Shown: positions 43,292 through 52,976 of the stretch, one piece after another | How the letters are laid out: the number at the start of each line of letters is the position of its first letter | Numbering within the stretch: position 1 is the first letter of the stretch | NCBI RefSeq assembly: GCF_024195295.1 | Contig: NZ_JAMFTH010000001.1 | Span: 186,001-250,000 of the forward strand | DNA length: 64,000 bases | Source: Gilvimarinus xylanilyticus | GTDB lineage: Bacteria; Pseudomonadota; Gammaproteobacteria; Pseudomonadales; Cellvibrionaceae | Direction of reading: 5' to 3' | The notes under the pieces: generated by a model | What the model was told of the DNA's origin: nothing | Seen by the model: only the letters and a program-made list of their open reading frames with translations | Database searches by the model: none | Program-made: the position numbers and the translations under genes

Positions 43292-43768
43292 ATGCCTATT
43301 CTTTTTTTGTTGTTTATTGTTATCCCCCTGATTGAAATCGCCCTGTTTGTGCAGGTGGGGGACGAAATCGGCGTGCTGCCCACGGTCGCCTTGGTGGTGA
43401 TTACCGCCGCGGTGGGGGTGCTGTTAATTCGTTGGCAGGGGGTGGCGACCTTACTGCGCGCCCGCACCCGCATGGCCGAAGGGCAGCTGCCAGCCCGGGA
43501 AATGATTGAAGGTGTCATGCTGGCGGTGGCCGGTGCATTCTTGCTGACGCCGGGCTTTTTTACCGACACCTTGGGGTTTTTGTTGTTAATTCCGTTCAGT
43601 CGGCGCGCTTTAATTCATCTGCTGGGGGATAAAATTAAAGTCCAGGCTGCCGCTGGCAATGGACCCCGCGGGGGCTTCACTCCAGGCGACGACGAGCACA
43701 CCTTTGAGGGTGAGTATCGCCGTACCGATGAGCCACGGCCGGAAAGGGACTCCTTGCCTAAAAAATGA
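43292..43768 (+). CDS. fxsA: FxsA family membrane protein
   Basis: Small inner-membrane protein, 158 residues, of the family of E. coli FxsA, which affects exclusion of phage T7 by F plasmids. Helices at about 3-22, 28-46 and 70-100 include IVIPLIEIALFVQVGDEIG and the loop GFFTDTLGFLLLIPFSR, the family hallmarks. The hydrophilic C-terminal tail (about 110-158) is acidic and charged. It lies upstream of groESL, as in several gammaproteobacteria, but groES has its own heat-shock promoter. Confidence 0.92.
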   Translation: MPILFLLFIVIPLIEIALFVQVGDEIGVLPTVALVVITAAVGVLLIRWQGVATLLRARTRMAEGQLPAREMIEGVMLAVAGAFLLTPGFFTDTLGFLLLIPFSRRALIHLLGDKIKVQAAAGNGPRGGFTPGDDEHTFEGEYRRTDEPRPERDSLPKK

Positions 43769-43838
43769 TCACTTAGGGCGTGTTCTCGGGGTGCTCGAGG
43801 TGTAAGCGCGCCTTTTTGAATTTTTTTTCGTTTCCGCT

Positions 43839-43866
43839 ATTGAAATACTCCCGACTAGCCCCACCT
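43839..43866 (+). promoter_or_regulatory. sigma-32 heat-shock promoter of groESL
   Basis: The -35 element ATTGAAA (43839-43845), a 13-nt spacer and a -10 element CCCCACCT (43859-43866) match the RpoH consensus except for the first -35 bases. It predicts a groES leader of about 130 nt. Confidence 0.75.
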
Positions 43867-43938
43867 CCTTTGCAAGCCGGTCGCCGCGTCGCGGCCACGA
43901 GAATTTTTGCTTTTTAAGGCTTGACCTTGAGGCAAAAT

Positions 43939-43957
43939 CCCGGTCAACCGGGTTTTT
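43939..43957 (+). terminator. short terminator-like hairpin in the groES leader
   Basis: CCCGG-TCAA-CCGGG (5 bp, extendable by a T-A pair) is followed directly by TTTTT. It lies downstream of the sigma-32 promoter and 48 bp before groES, so it could attenuate groESL or stop fxsA read-through. Confidence 0.45.
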
Positions 43958-44004
43958 AACAATAGTACTAAGCATATCAACCTGCTAGTTGGAGATCAGT
44001 ATCC

Positions 44005-44295
44005 ATGAATATTCGTCCTTTACACGATCGCGTTGTGGTTCGCCGCAAGGAAGAAGAGGAAAAAACCGCCGGTGGTATCGTTCTGCCGGGTTCGGCCAAG
44101 GAAAAGCCCAATCAGGGTGAAGTTATTGCCGTAGGCAATGGCCGTGTGCTGGATAACGGTGAAGTTCGCGCTGTAGATGTAAAAGTGGGTGACGTTGTGG
44201 TTTTCGGTAAGTTCGCCGGTAGTGACACCATCGAAATCGACGGTGAAGAGCTGGTGATCCTGAGCGAGACCGACATTAAGGCCGTGTTGTCTTAA
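44005..44295 (+). CDS. groES: co-chaperonin GroES
   Basis: Ten-kilodalton chaperonin lid, 96 residues, complete. It opens [34 protein letters not shown], covering the mobile loop that contacts GroEL, and ends with the usual [22 protein letters not shown] precedes the ATG. It lies 48 bp before groEL; the pair is driven by the sigma-32 promoter at 43839. Confidence 0.98.
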   Translation: MNIRPLHDRVVVRRKEEEEKTAGGIVLPGSAKEKPNQGEVIAVGNGRVLDNGEVRAVDVKVGDVVVFGKFAGSDTIEIDGEELVILSETDIKAVLS

Positions 44296-44340
44296 TCCCC
44301 CATTATCTGTGTTGTTGAACGAATTATTGGAAGGAATTGA

Positions 44341-45993
<1,653 letters not shown>

Positions 45994-46007
45994 GCCCACC
46001 CCCTCCA

Positions 46008-46041
46008 CAAAGGCATCTGTTACGGCAGGTGCCTTTGTTTT
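46008..46041 (+). terminator. rho-independent terminator of groESL
   Basis: CAAAGGCATCTG pairs with CAGGTGCCTTTG over 12 bp (one G-U) around TTACGG, followed by TTTTA. Confidence 0.93.
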
Positions 46042-46119
46042 ATATTGGGGCTATACTGATGGCCCCGATATTGCTCCATTCTAAAAAGTATCAGTTGATA
46101 GCCACACTGATGACAAACC

Positions 46120-46149
46120 TTACAAAACCGGCCCCCGCCGGTGTATGAT
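46120..46149 (+). promoter_or_regulatory. candidate sigma-70 promoter of sodB
   Basis: TTACAA (46120-46125), an 18-nt spacer and TATGAT (46144-46149) lie 26 bp upstream of the sodB ATG. I see no convincing Fur box here. Confidence 0.45.
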
Positions 46150-46175
46150 TTTCACCGTGTACTAAGGAGAATGAT

Positions 46176-46757
46176 ATGGCTTTTGAATTACCCGAACTGC
46201 CCTACGCGAAAGATGCTTTAGCACCGCACATTTCTGAAGAAACCCTGGAATTTCACTACGGTAAGCACCACAAGACTTATGTGGACAAGCTGAACGCCGC
46301 CGTACCGGGTACCGAATTTGAAGGTAAAAGCCTAGAAGAAGTGATCAAATCTTCTTCCGGGGGTGTGTTCAACAATGCCGCACAGGTTTGGAACCACACC
46401 TTCTACTGGAACTGCCTGAGCCCCAACGGAGGCGGTGAAGCAACTGGCGCCGTTGCTGCAGCCATCGATAGCGCTTTTGGTTCTTTTGACAAGTTCAAAG
46501 AAGAGTTTACCAACTCTGCGATTGGTAACTTCGGTTCTGGCTGGACTTGGTTGGTGAAAAAAGCCGACGGTTCCGTCGCGATTGTGAATACCTCTAACGC
46601 TGAAACTCCACTGACCGATGACTCGGTGACGCCGCTGTTGACTGTGGATGTATGGGAGCACGCCTACTACATTGACTACCGCAACGCGCGTCCTAAGTAC
46701 ATGGAAGCGTTCTGGGCGTTGCTGAACTGGGATTTTGTGAATCAGAACTTCGCCTAA
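46176..46757 (+). CDS. sodB: superoxide dismutase [Fe]
   Basis: Cytoplasmic iron superoxide dismutase, 193 residues, complete. It opens [39 protein letters not shown] with the first metal-binding His. Further ligands are the His in NHTFYWNCL and the Asp/His in [16 protein letters not shown]. The Gln in [16 protein letters not shown] context fits the Fe rather than the Mn form. AAGGAG lies upstream. It is a single-gene unit with its own terminator. It follows groESL but is separated from it by a terminator. Confidence 0.97.
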   Translation: MAFELPELPYAKDALAPHISEETLEFHYGKHHKTYVDKLNAAVPGTEFEGKSLEEVIKSSSGGVFNNAAQVWNHTFYWNCLSPNGGGEATGAVAAAIDSAFGSFDKFKEEFTNSAIGNFGSGWTWLVKKADGSVAIVNTSNAETPLTDDSVTPLLTVDVWEHAYYIDYRNARPKYMEAFWALLNWDFVNQNFA

Positions 46758-46778
46758 TCGCCAGCCGATGTCGCGAAA

Positions 46779-46803
46779 ACGCCGGGTTTTGCCCGGCGTT
46801 TTT
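46779..46803 (+). terminator. rho-independent terminator of sodB
   Basis: ACGCCGGG and CCCGGCGT form a perfect 8-bp stem around TTTTG, followed by TTTTG. Confidence 0.9.
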
Positions 46804-46893
46804 GTATCTGGCTTTGTGAGCACTCGGCTTCTTTTTTAATGGTAGACCTGTTATAACTTCTACCGTTAAAAAATAGGCTGTAATAGGTAGTTT

Positions 46894-47718
46894 ATGGAAC
46901 GTAAAGAACCGACTTTATCGGGTATTGTGCCCGAGCGGGATGATGACTCTCTGGATAAAGCACCGCCCCAGGCTGAGCGTCCGCAGACGTCTTCTAAAGG
47001 CGGCTCGTCCCGTCGTCAGACCCCTCCGCCGCCACCGCCGTCTGCTCCCTCCAGCAGTGGCCCCAGTTTTTTGGCGATATTTGCTCTGGTTCTGGCCATT
47101 GGTGCGCTGGGTTACGGAGGTTATCTAACGTGGAAATTTACCGAAGCGCAAAAAGAGCTGGTAGCCGCTCAGAATCAAATCACCAACCTGGAGGCGCGGC
47201 TTGATCTCAGCTCGCACCAATCCAGTGAAACCGTGGATGACATTCGCGATAAGTTGGACTGGGCTGATTCCGAAATTCGCAAACTCTGGGGTGTTTCGCA
47301 CGATACCAACCGCAAGAAAATCACCGCCAACGAAGATGCCCTGGCGGCGCTGAAAAAGCAGGTGGCCGCCACCGAGAAAGATGCCGCCACGGCCCGGGCC
47401 AGCGCCAACAATATTAAAGCCGAGTTGGAAAAGCGCATCGCCGCCATGGACAAACAGCTGGCGTCATCCGCCGCCGAGCTGAAAAAATCCCAGCAGGCCC
47501 TGCAAAGTGTCGCCGCTAATGGCGAGCGGCTGCAGAGCCTGAGTATGGATATTCAGCGGGTGTCGCAGCAGTTGCCCGGGTTAAAAGATTTGGCATCGCG
47601 GGTGAAAACCAATGAAGATGCTATTGCAGCTATCGATGCCTACCGCCGCAACGTCAACCGAGATATTTTGCAGTTAAAACAACAGATTAACTCGGCCGGT
47701 TCGCCTGCAACCCCCTGA
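46894..47718 (+). CDS. single-pass membrane coiled-coil protein of unknown function
   Basis: I do not recognise a named family. The 274 residues consist of an acidic, Pro/Ser-rich N-terminus (about 1-57) with a run of eight prolines broken by one Ser, one predicted membrane helix (about 58-80, SFLAIFALVLAIGALGYGGY), and a long charged helical region (about 82-270). The latter has heptad-like patterns rich in Ala, Lys, Gln and Leu, which suggests coiled coils in the periplasm. Layout and composition resemble envelope scaffold proteins (TolA- or chromosome-partition-like). It stands between sodB and the fumarase gene, with a short plausible ribosome-binding site (AGGTAG). Expression looks monocistronic. 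Confidence 0.7.
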   Translation: MERKEPTLSGIVPERDDDSLDKAPPQAERPQTSSKGGSSRRQTPPPPPPSAPSSSGPSFLAIFALVLAIGALGYGGYLTWKFTEAQKELVAAQNQITNLEARLDLSSHQSSETVDDIRDKLDWADSEIRKLWGVSHDTNRKKITANEDALAALKKQVAATEKDAATARASANNIKAELEKRIAAMDKQLASSAAELKKSQQALQSVAANGERLQSLSMDIQRVSQQLPGLKDLASRVKTNEDAIAAIDAYRRNVNRDILQLKQQINSAGSPATP

Positions 47719-47787
47719 TACGGGGGACAGGGCGTGCCGCCATGGTGTAAAATTCGCCGCAAAATCCAAATACCCAGAGATTTTGCT

Positions 47788-49308
47788 ATGACCACCGTGA
47801 TTAAAGAAGCCGAGTTTATCGAGAGCGTCGCCGACGCTCTTCAGTTTATTTCTTACTATCATCCCGTCGATTTTATTCAGGCTGTTAACCAGGCCTACGA
47901 GCGCGAAGCCAATCCCGCCGCCAAAGATGCCATGGCACAAATTCTGATCAATTCGCGCATGTGTGCTATGGGGCATCGTCCTATTTGTCAGGATACCGGC
48001 ATTGTGACTGTGTTTGTCACCGTGGGTATGGATGTCCAGTGGGAAACCACCCAGAGCCTAACCGATATGGTGAACGAAGGCGTGCGCCGTGCCTACAATA
48101 ATCCAGACAACGTTTTGCGCGCCTCTATTCTGGAAGATCCCGATGGTGCGCGTAAAAACACCGGCGACAATACCCCGGCGGTAATCCATTATAATATTGT
48201 GCCCGGCAACGAGGTTGATGTTCACGTGGCCGCCAAAGGCGGCGGCAGTGAGGCGAAAACCAAATTTGCCATGCTCAACCCGTCTGATTCGGTGGTGGAC
48301 TGGGTGCTGGATATGGTGCCCAAAATGGGGGCAGGCTGGTGTCCACCGGGTATGCTGGGGATTGGTATTGGCGGTACCGCTGAAAAAGCCATGCTACTGG
48401 CGAAAGAAGCTCTGCTGGACCCTGTGGATATTCAAGATCTGCAGGCTAGGGGAGCCGATAACCGCAGCGAAGAATTGCGTCTGGAGCTGTATGACAAGGT
48501 CAACCGCTTAGGTATAGGCGCCCAGGGGCTGGGTGGTTTAACCACGGTGCTGGATGTAAAAGTAAAAGATTACCCTACTCACGCGGCCAACAAAGCCGTG
48601 GCGATTATTCCCAACTGCGCCGCCACTCGCCATGCGCACTTCACCTTAAAAGGCGAGGGCCCTGCGCTGCAAACCCCGCCGTCACTGGACGACTGGCCGG
48701 AAATCAGCTGGGAAGTGTCCGATACGGTGCGCCGCGTGAACTTGGATCAGGTGACGGCCGACGATGTAAAAAGCTGGCAGCCGGGGGATACGATCTTACT
48801 ATCGGGCAAAATGCTTACCGGTCGCGACGCCGCCCATAAGAAAATGGTGGATATGCTCGCCAAAGGTGAAGAGCTGCCGGTCGACTTAACCGGTCGGTTT
48901 ATCTACTACGTAGGCCCGGTGGATCCGGTACGTGACGAAGTGGTTGGCCCCGCAGGCCCCACTACGGCGACCCGTATGGATAAATTCACCCGAACTATGC
49001 TCGAGCAGACGGGTCTGTTGGGTATGATCGGTAAAGCTGAGCGCGGCCCTACCGCCATTGAGGCGATTCGCGATAATGAGTCGGTTTATCTGATGGCCGT
49101 GGGCGGTGCCGCCTATCTGGTGGCCCAGGCGATTAAATCCGCTAAGGTGTTGGGCTTTCCCGAGTTAGGCATGGAGGCGATTTACGAGTTTGACGTTAAA
49201 GATATGCCTGTTACCGTAGCGGTAGACAGCAAGGGCGAGTCGGTACACCAAACAGGCCCGCAAGAGTGGCGCGCCAAGATTGAAGAGGGCGTGGTCACTG
49301 TCAGCTAA
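47788..49308 (+). CDS. fumA: fumarate hydratase, class I (iron-sulfur)
   Basis: Reversible hydration of fumarate to malate in the TCA cycle using an oxygen-sensitive [4Fe-4S] cluster, 506 residues, homodimer. The cluster cysteines lie in RPICQDTGIVTVFV (first), in the middle (IPNCAATRHAHFTLKG) and probably further on. The C-terminal beta subunit-type domain includes YYVGPVDPVRDEVVGPAGPTTATRMDKFT. The start is the ATG at 47788 (TTVIKEAEFIESVADALQFI); an upstream in-frame ATG at 47734 has no ribosome-binding site. Placement near sodB may reflect superoxide sensitivity, but no shared operon is visible. Confidence 0.95.
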   Translation: MTTVIKEAEFIESVADALQFISYYHPVDFIQAVNQAYEREANPAAKDAMAQILINSRMCAMGHRPICQDTGIVTVFVTVGMDVQWETTQSLTDMVNEGVRRAYNNPDNVLRASILEDPDGARKNTGDNTPAVIHYNIVPGNEVDVHVAAKGGGSEAKTKFAMLNPSDSVVDWVLDMVPKMGAGWCPPGMLGIGIGGTAEKAMLLAKEALLDPVDIQDLQARGADNRSEELRLELYDKVNRLGIGAQGLGGLTTVLDVKVKDYPTHAANKAVAIIPNCAATRHAHFTLKGEGPALQTPPSLDDWPEISWEVSDTVRRVNLDQVTADDVKSWQPGDTILLSGKMLTGRDAAHKKMVDMLAKGEELPVDLTGRFIYYVGPVDPVRDEVVGPAGPTTATRMDKFTRTMLEQTGLLGMIGKAERGPTAIEAIRDNESVYLMAVGGAAYLVAQAIKSAKVLGFPELGMEAIYEFDVKDMPVTVAVDSKGESVHQTGPQEWRAKIEEGVVTVS

Positions 49309-49316
49309 ACTTTAAT

Positions 49317-49337
49317 CGGGCGGTTTGCCGCCCGTTT
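49317..49337 (+). terminator. hairpin between the fumarase gene and phhB
   Basis: CGGGCGG-TTTG-CCGCCCG forms a perfect 7-bp stem followed by TTTCG. The U-run is short, so partial termination is likely. Confidence 0.6.
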
Positions 49338-49359
49338 CGCTTGAGAAGGAGAGTAGGAT

Positions 49360-49692
49360 ATGTCAGCACTTCACGAGCAACAATGCGAGGCGTGCCGCGC
49401 CGACGCCCCCAAGCTAAGCGATGGCGAAATCCAAGAATTACTGCCCGATATTCCCGCGTGGGACGTGGTTACGCACGGCGGTATTCCGATACTAACGCGC
49501 CAATTTAGCTTTAAAAATTTCGCCGACGCCCTGACGTTTACCCAATCGGTAGGGAAGCTGGCCGAAGAGTATCAGCATCATCCGGCACTGACCACCGAGT
49601 GGGGCAAGGTTAAAGTCGAATGGTGGACGCACAAAATCAAAGGGCTGCATCGCAATGATTTTGTGATGGCAGCGAAAACCGATAAATTGTGA
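49360..49692 (+). CDS. phhB: pterin-4a-carbinolamine dehydratase
   Basis: Recycles the pterin cofactor of phenylalanine hydroxylase, 110 residues. The signature [37 protein letters not shown] contains the catalytic His pair and the Trp/His of the active site. The N-terminal [26 protein letters not shown] is a common pseudomonad-type extension. No phenylalanine hydroxylase gene is next to it. AAGGAGAG lies upstream of the ATG. Confidence 0.95.
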   Translation: MSALHEQQCEACRADAPKLSDGEIQELLPDIPAWDVVTHGGIPILTRQFSFKNFADALTFTQSVGKLAEEYQHHPALTTEWGKVKVEWWTHKIKGLHRNDFVMAAKTDKL

Positions 49693-49843
49693 CACTTTTA
49701 TAACAATTTATAACGCAATGTGAGGGTGGTGCGCTGTTAATCTGCGTGGATTCTGATATCTTTGCGCCCGCTCTCAGCCGCTTGCGCTTCAGTAGCCGAC
49801 GGGTTGAGCGCTGAGTCTTATCGCTTAAGTGAATAGGTTGTTG

Positions 49844-50575
49844 ATGCGACAAGTTATCTTTCATTACCATCTTTTTAAAAATGCCGGTACCTCGCTTGAT
49901 TCACAGTTAAAGAAGAATGTGAAGCGTGGCGAGTGGTTAACAGACGAGTTTCCAGGGCCTTTAAAACCAAACCGTGCGGGAGTTAAGCGGTGGTTGGAAT
50001 CAGAGCCTCGGGCGCGGGTGTTTTCGTCCCATTCAGCCTACTTACCGGAACCCGATATTGCTGATGTTAAAGTTTTACCGGTTATTTTTATTCGCCACCC
50101 GATCGACCGCATTGCCTCTATTCACGCTTTTGAGAAAAAGCAGGGCACCGACAACTTTGGTTCCGTGTTGGCGCGTCACACCAATTTACAAGGTTATATC
50201 GAGAGCCGCCTGGCTCTGCCTAAAGATCGCTTGTGCCGAAACTTTCATTCCCAAAGGTTTGGATTTCGCTATGATCCTGAGGTTGGAACGGAACTATTTC
50301 GCGCCCAAAAAGCGGTCGCCGAACTGCCGTTTGTAGGGGTTGTAGATCGTTTTGAGGAATCCTTGGTCAGGCTTCAAGAGTGGTTGCGAGAGGAGGGCTT
50401 TCCTGGTATGAGGCTCGTAGCGGTGCGCAAGAATGTGTCGCGCGACCTGGATAGGTCTCTGGCGGAGCGGCTGGATGAGATTAAACGAGAGATCGGGAGC
50501 GATACTTATAAAAAATTGCTTAAGGCGAATGAAGAGGATTTGCAGTTGTATGAGCAGGCCAGTGCCAAGCTATAG
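49844..50575 (+). CDS. sulfotransferase family protein
   Basis: PAPS-dependent sulfotransferase-like protein, 243 residues. The 5'-phosphosulfate-binding loop is FHYHLFKNAGTSLD and the 3'-phosphate-binding region is VLPVIFIRHPIDRIAS. The rest is typical of the sulfotransferase-2/Stf0-like class acting on glycans or lipids. The start is the ATG at 49844 with AGG 7 nt upstream; a GTG at 49829 is an alternative. The gene is more AT-rich and uses different codons from its neighbours, stands alone between phhB and the carbonic anhydrase gene, and may be acquired. The acceptor is unknown. Confidence 0.78.
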   Translation: MRQVIFHYHLFKNAGTSLDSQLKKNVKRGEWLTDEFPGPLKPNRAGVKRWLESEPRARVFSSHSAYLPEPDIADVKVLPVIFIRHPIDRIASIHAFEKKQGTDNFGSVLARHTNLQGYIESRLALPKDRLCRNFHSQRFGFRYDPEVGTELFRAQKAVAELPFVGVVDRFEESLVRLQEWLREEGFPGMRLVAVRKNVSRDLDRSLAERLDEIKREIGSDTYKKLLKANEEDLQLYEQASAKL

Positions 50576-50593
50576 ACCCAGAGGTTGGTGAGT

Positions 50594-50624
50594 AAAACGC
50601 CCGGATAAATGACCGGGCGTTTTG
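50594..50624. terminator. bidirectional terminator between the sulfotransferase and can genes
   Basis: AAAACGCCCGG and CCGGGCGTTTT form a perfect 11-bp stem with an 8-nt loop, with T-runs in both directions. It serves both convergent genes. Confidence 0.93.
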
Positions 50625-50642
50625 TTATCTGGGTATGTAAAG

Positions 50643-51272
50643 TTAAACCAAGCGATACCGCTCGCTTAGGTCACTCGCGCCCGTAATAGGCTCCATCAAA
50701 TTACGGATAATCCCATCCTGAATGCTGTAGCACCAGCCGTGCAGGGTCAGCTCCTGTCCGCGGGCCCAGGCGTTTTGCACGATGTTGGTGTGGGAAACAT
50801 TGGCCACCTGTTGCATGACGTTAAGTTCGCACAGCCGTGCCAGGCGCTCCTCTTCATCGCTAATCGTCTCAAGCTCTTGCTGGTGGTTGTAGTAGACGTC
50901 GCGAATATTGCGAATCCAGTAGTCCACAATGCCCACTTGCTGGTTGTCCATCGAGGCTTTTACCCCGCCACAGCCATAGTGACCGGTCACCATGATGTGT
51001 TTGACTTTGAGCACTTCAACGGCAAACTGCATGACCGATAGGCAGTTGAGGTCGGTGTGGACCACCAGGTTGGCAACGTTGCGATGCACAAAAATGTCGC
51101 CGGGCATCAGGCCCACAATCTGGTTGGCCGGTACGCGGCTGTCAGAGCAGCCAATCCACAGGTATTCGGGGGTTTGTTGTTTGGACAGCTTTTCAAAAAA
51201 CTCCGGGTCTTCGGCTTTGATTTTCTCGGCCCATTCGGCGTTTTGAGCAAATAGATGTTCTAGATTTGACAT
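50643..51272 (-). CDS. can: beta-carbonic anhydrase
   Basis: Zinc enzyme interconverting CO2 and bicarbonate, 209 residues. Zinc ligands are the Cys in LWIGCSDSRVPANQ (with the Asp-Arg dyad) and His/Cys in VTGHYGCGGVKA. The helical N-terminal arm (NLEHLFAQNAEWAEKI) and the C-terminal strand YSIQDGIIRNL match E. coli Can. The start is the ATG at 51272 with GGGAG 6 nt upstream; an in-frame ATG at 51302 is a less likely start. The gene converges with the sulfotransferase gene and is divergent from sbcB. Confidence 0.96.
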   Translation of the reverse strand: MSNLEHLFAQNAEWAEKIKAEDPEFFEKLSKQQTPEYLWIGCSDSRVPANQIVGLMPGDIFVHRNVANLVVHTDLNCLSVMQFAVEVLKVKHIMVTGHYGCGGVKASMDNQQVGIVDYWIRNIRDVYYNHQQELETISDEEERLARLCELNVMQQVANVSHTNIVQNAWARGQELTLHGWCYSIQDGIIRNLMEPITGASDLSERYRLV

Positions 51273-51355
51273 GGTTTTCTCCCGGCTGTTGACGTGGCGC
51301 AAGTATATTCAAACATGCCCCGATGGTACAGTAGGAGGCGATTAAGGAGGTCTAT

Positions 51356-52828
51356 GTGGCACACGCAGGTTCATTTACGTTTTACTGGCACGATTACGAG
51401 ACATGGGGTGAGGTTCCCTCTATTGACCGTCCCTCGCAGTTTGCCGGGGTGCGCACCGATGCCGATCTGAATGTGATCGGCGAGCCCTTAAACCTGTTTT
51501 GCCGCCCCCCGGAAGATCTTTTGCCCAAGCCTATGGCCTGTCTGGTGACCGGGGTCAGCCCGCAATTGGCTGCCGAAAAAGGCTTGCCCGAAGCCGAATT
51601 TATAGCCCGCATTGTGGCTGAGTTGGCAGCGCCCGGTACTTGCGGAGTAGGGTATAACTCCATCCGCTTCGATGATGAGGTCACCCGGTACAGCTTGTAC
51701 CGCAACTTTTACGACCCCTACGAGCGCGAGTGGAAAAATGGTAACTCCCGCTGGGATTTAATCGATGTCGTCCGCATGGCCCGAGCCCTCCGACCCGAGG
51801 GTATCGAGTGGCCCAACTACGACGATGGTACCCCCTGTTTTAAGCTCGAGGCCCTGACCGCTGCCAACAACCTCGAGCACGGCGCGGCCCACGATGCGCT
51901 AAGCGATGTCTACGCTACGATCGCCCTGGCGCGCTTGCTTAAGCAGGCCCAGCCCAAACTCTATGACTATGGACTAAAGCTGCGCGATAAACGCTTTGTG
52001 TCCGGTCTTTTGGACGTTGACGGCTTTAAGCCGGTGTTGCACATCTCATCGCGGTTTTCATCGTCCCAGGGTAATGCCGCTTTGGTGGTGCCGCTCGCTT
52101 GGCACCCACAGAATAAAAACAGCGTGATCGCGTTTAATCTGAGCGCTGACCCCTCGCCCCTGTTCGAGCTTGCGCCCGAGGCAATGGCCGAACGCCTGTT
52201 TGTCTCCAATGAAGATTTACCCCAAGGGGTAGAGCGCCTGCCGCTTAAAGAGATCCACTTAAATAAAAGCCCGATGGTGCTGCCCGTTTCTATGCTGGAC
52301 GATCAGACTGCAGAGCGCCTGGGAATTGATCGCGCGCAGTGCGAGGCGCATTGGAAGGTTTTCCACTCCCTAACGCCTCCCGAGGCGGCCAGCTTGCGTG
52401 CGAAGCTCGCTAAACTGTATCAACTAAGTCAGTTTGCATCCCGTACCGACCCGGATCAGCGTCTGTACAATGGCTTCTTTAGCGATCATGACCGCGGTCT
52501 GATGCGTCAGATCCGCGATGCATCGCCGGACGATTTGGCCCGTGGTTTCGAGTTTAGGGATGATCGGCTGCCCGAGCTGCTATTTCGCTACCGGGCACGC
52601 AACTTTCCCGAGACTCTAGCGCCGGCAGAAATGGCATTGTGGCGACAGTTTTGCCTTCGGCGTCTTACCCACGGCGAGGCGGGTGCATCTCTGCTTAAAG
52701 AGGACTTCGATCGGCAAATACAGGCCCACTTGCAAGACGGAGCTTTGACCGAGAAGCAGCGCGCGCTGATGCAGCAGTTACAAACCTGGGGTGAGCAATT
52801 ACTGGAGCGGGCCAAAGGCGGCCCGTAA
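51356..52828 (+). CDS. sbcB: exodeoxyribonuclease I
   Basis: 3'-5' single-strand DNA exonuclease in recombination and mismatch repair, 490 residues. DEDDh motifs: FYWHDYETWGEVPS (Exo I Asp/Glu), GYNSIRFDDEVTRY (Exo II) and EHGAAHDALSDVYATIALARLL (Exo III, with the His). The SH3-like and C-terminal helical domains follow, with the expected length. The start is GTG at 51356, 5 nt after a strong AAGGAGG; the ATG at 51354 is in another frame. It is divergent from can. No neighbouring repair genes. Confidence 0.95.
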   Translation: MAHAGSFTFYWHDYETWGEVPSIDRPSQFAGVRTDADLNVIGEPLNLFCRPPEDLLPKPMACLVTGVSPQLAAEKGLPEAEFIARIVAELAAPGTCGVGYNSIRFDDEVTRYSLYRNFYDPYEREWKNGNSRWDLIDVVRMARALRPEGIEWPNYDDGTPCFKLEALTAANNLEHGAAHDALSDVYATIALARLLKQAQPKLYDYGLKLRDKRFVSGLLDVDGFKPVLHISSRFSSSQGNAALVVPLAWHPQNKNSVIAFNLSADPSPLFELAPEAMAERLFVSNEDLPQGVERLPLKEIHLNKSPMVLPVSMLDDQTAERLGIDRAQCEAHWKVFHSLTPPEAASLRAKLAKLYQLSQFASRTDPDQRLYNGFFSDHDRGLMRQIRDASPDDLARGFEFRDDRLPELLFRYRARNFPETLAPAEMALWRQFCLRRLTHGEAGASLLKEDFDRQIQAHLQDGALTEKQRALMQQLQTWGEQLLERAKGGP

Positions 52829-52976
52829 AGCTATCCACAGGCCCTGTTTCGAATTGTATATCTGGGTAATCTGGTAACATTTGCGGTGGGAATTGGCGGC
52901 ATTTGCGGGTACAATTTCGCCGCACCTTTTCCGGTGCTCTACAATTGGTGAAAATCTATTCAAGTAGGAGCAGAGT

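Noticed and set aside
46081-46175. Fur box or iron-responsive site upstream of sodB
   Set aside because: Only short AT-rich fragments resemble it; there is no 19-bp palindrome of the GATAAT type.
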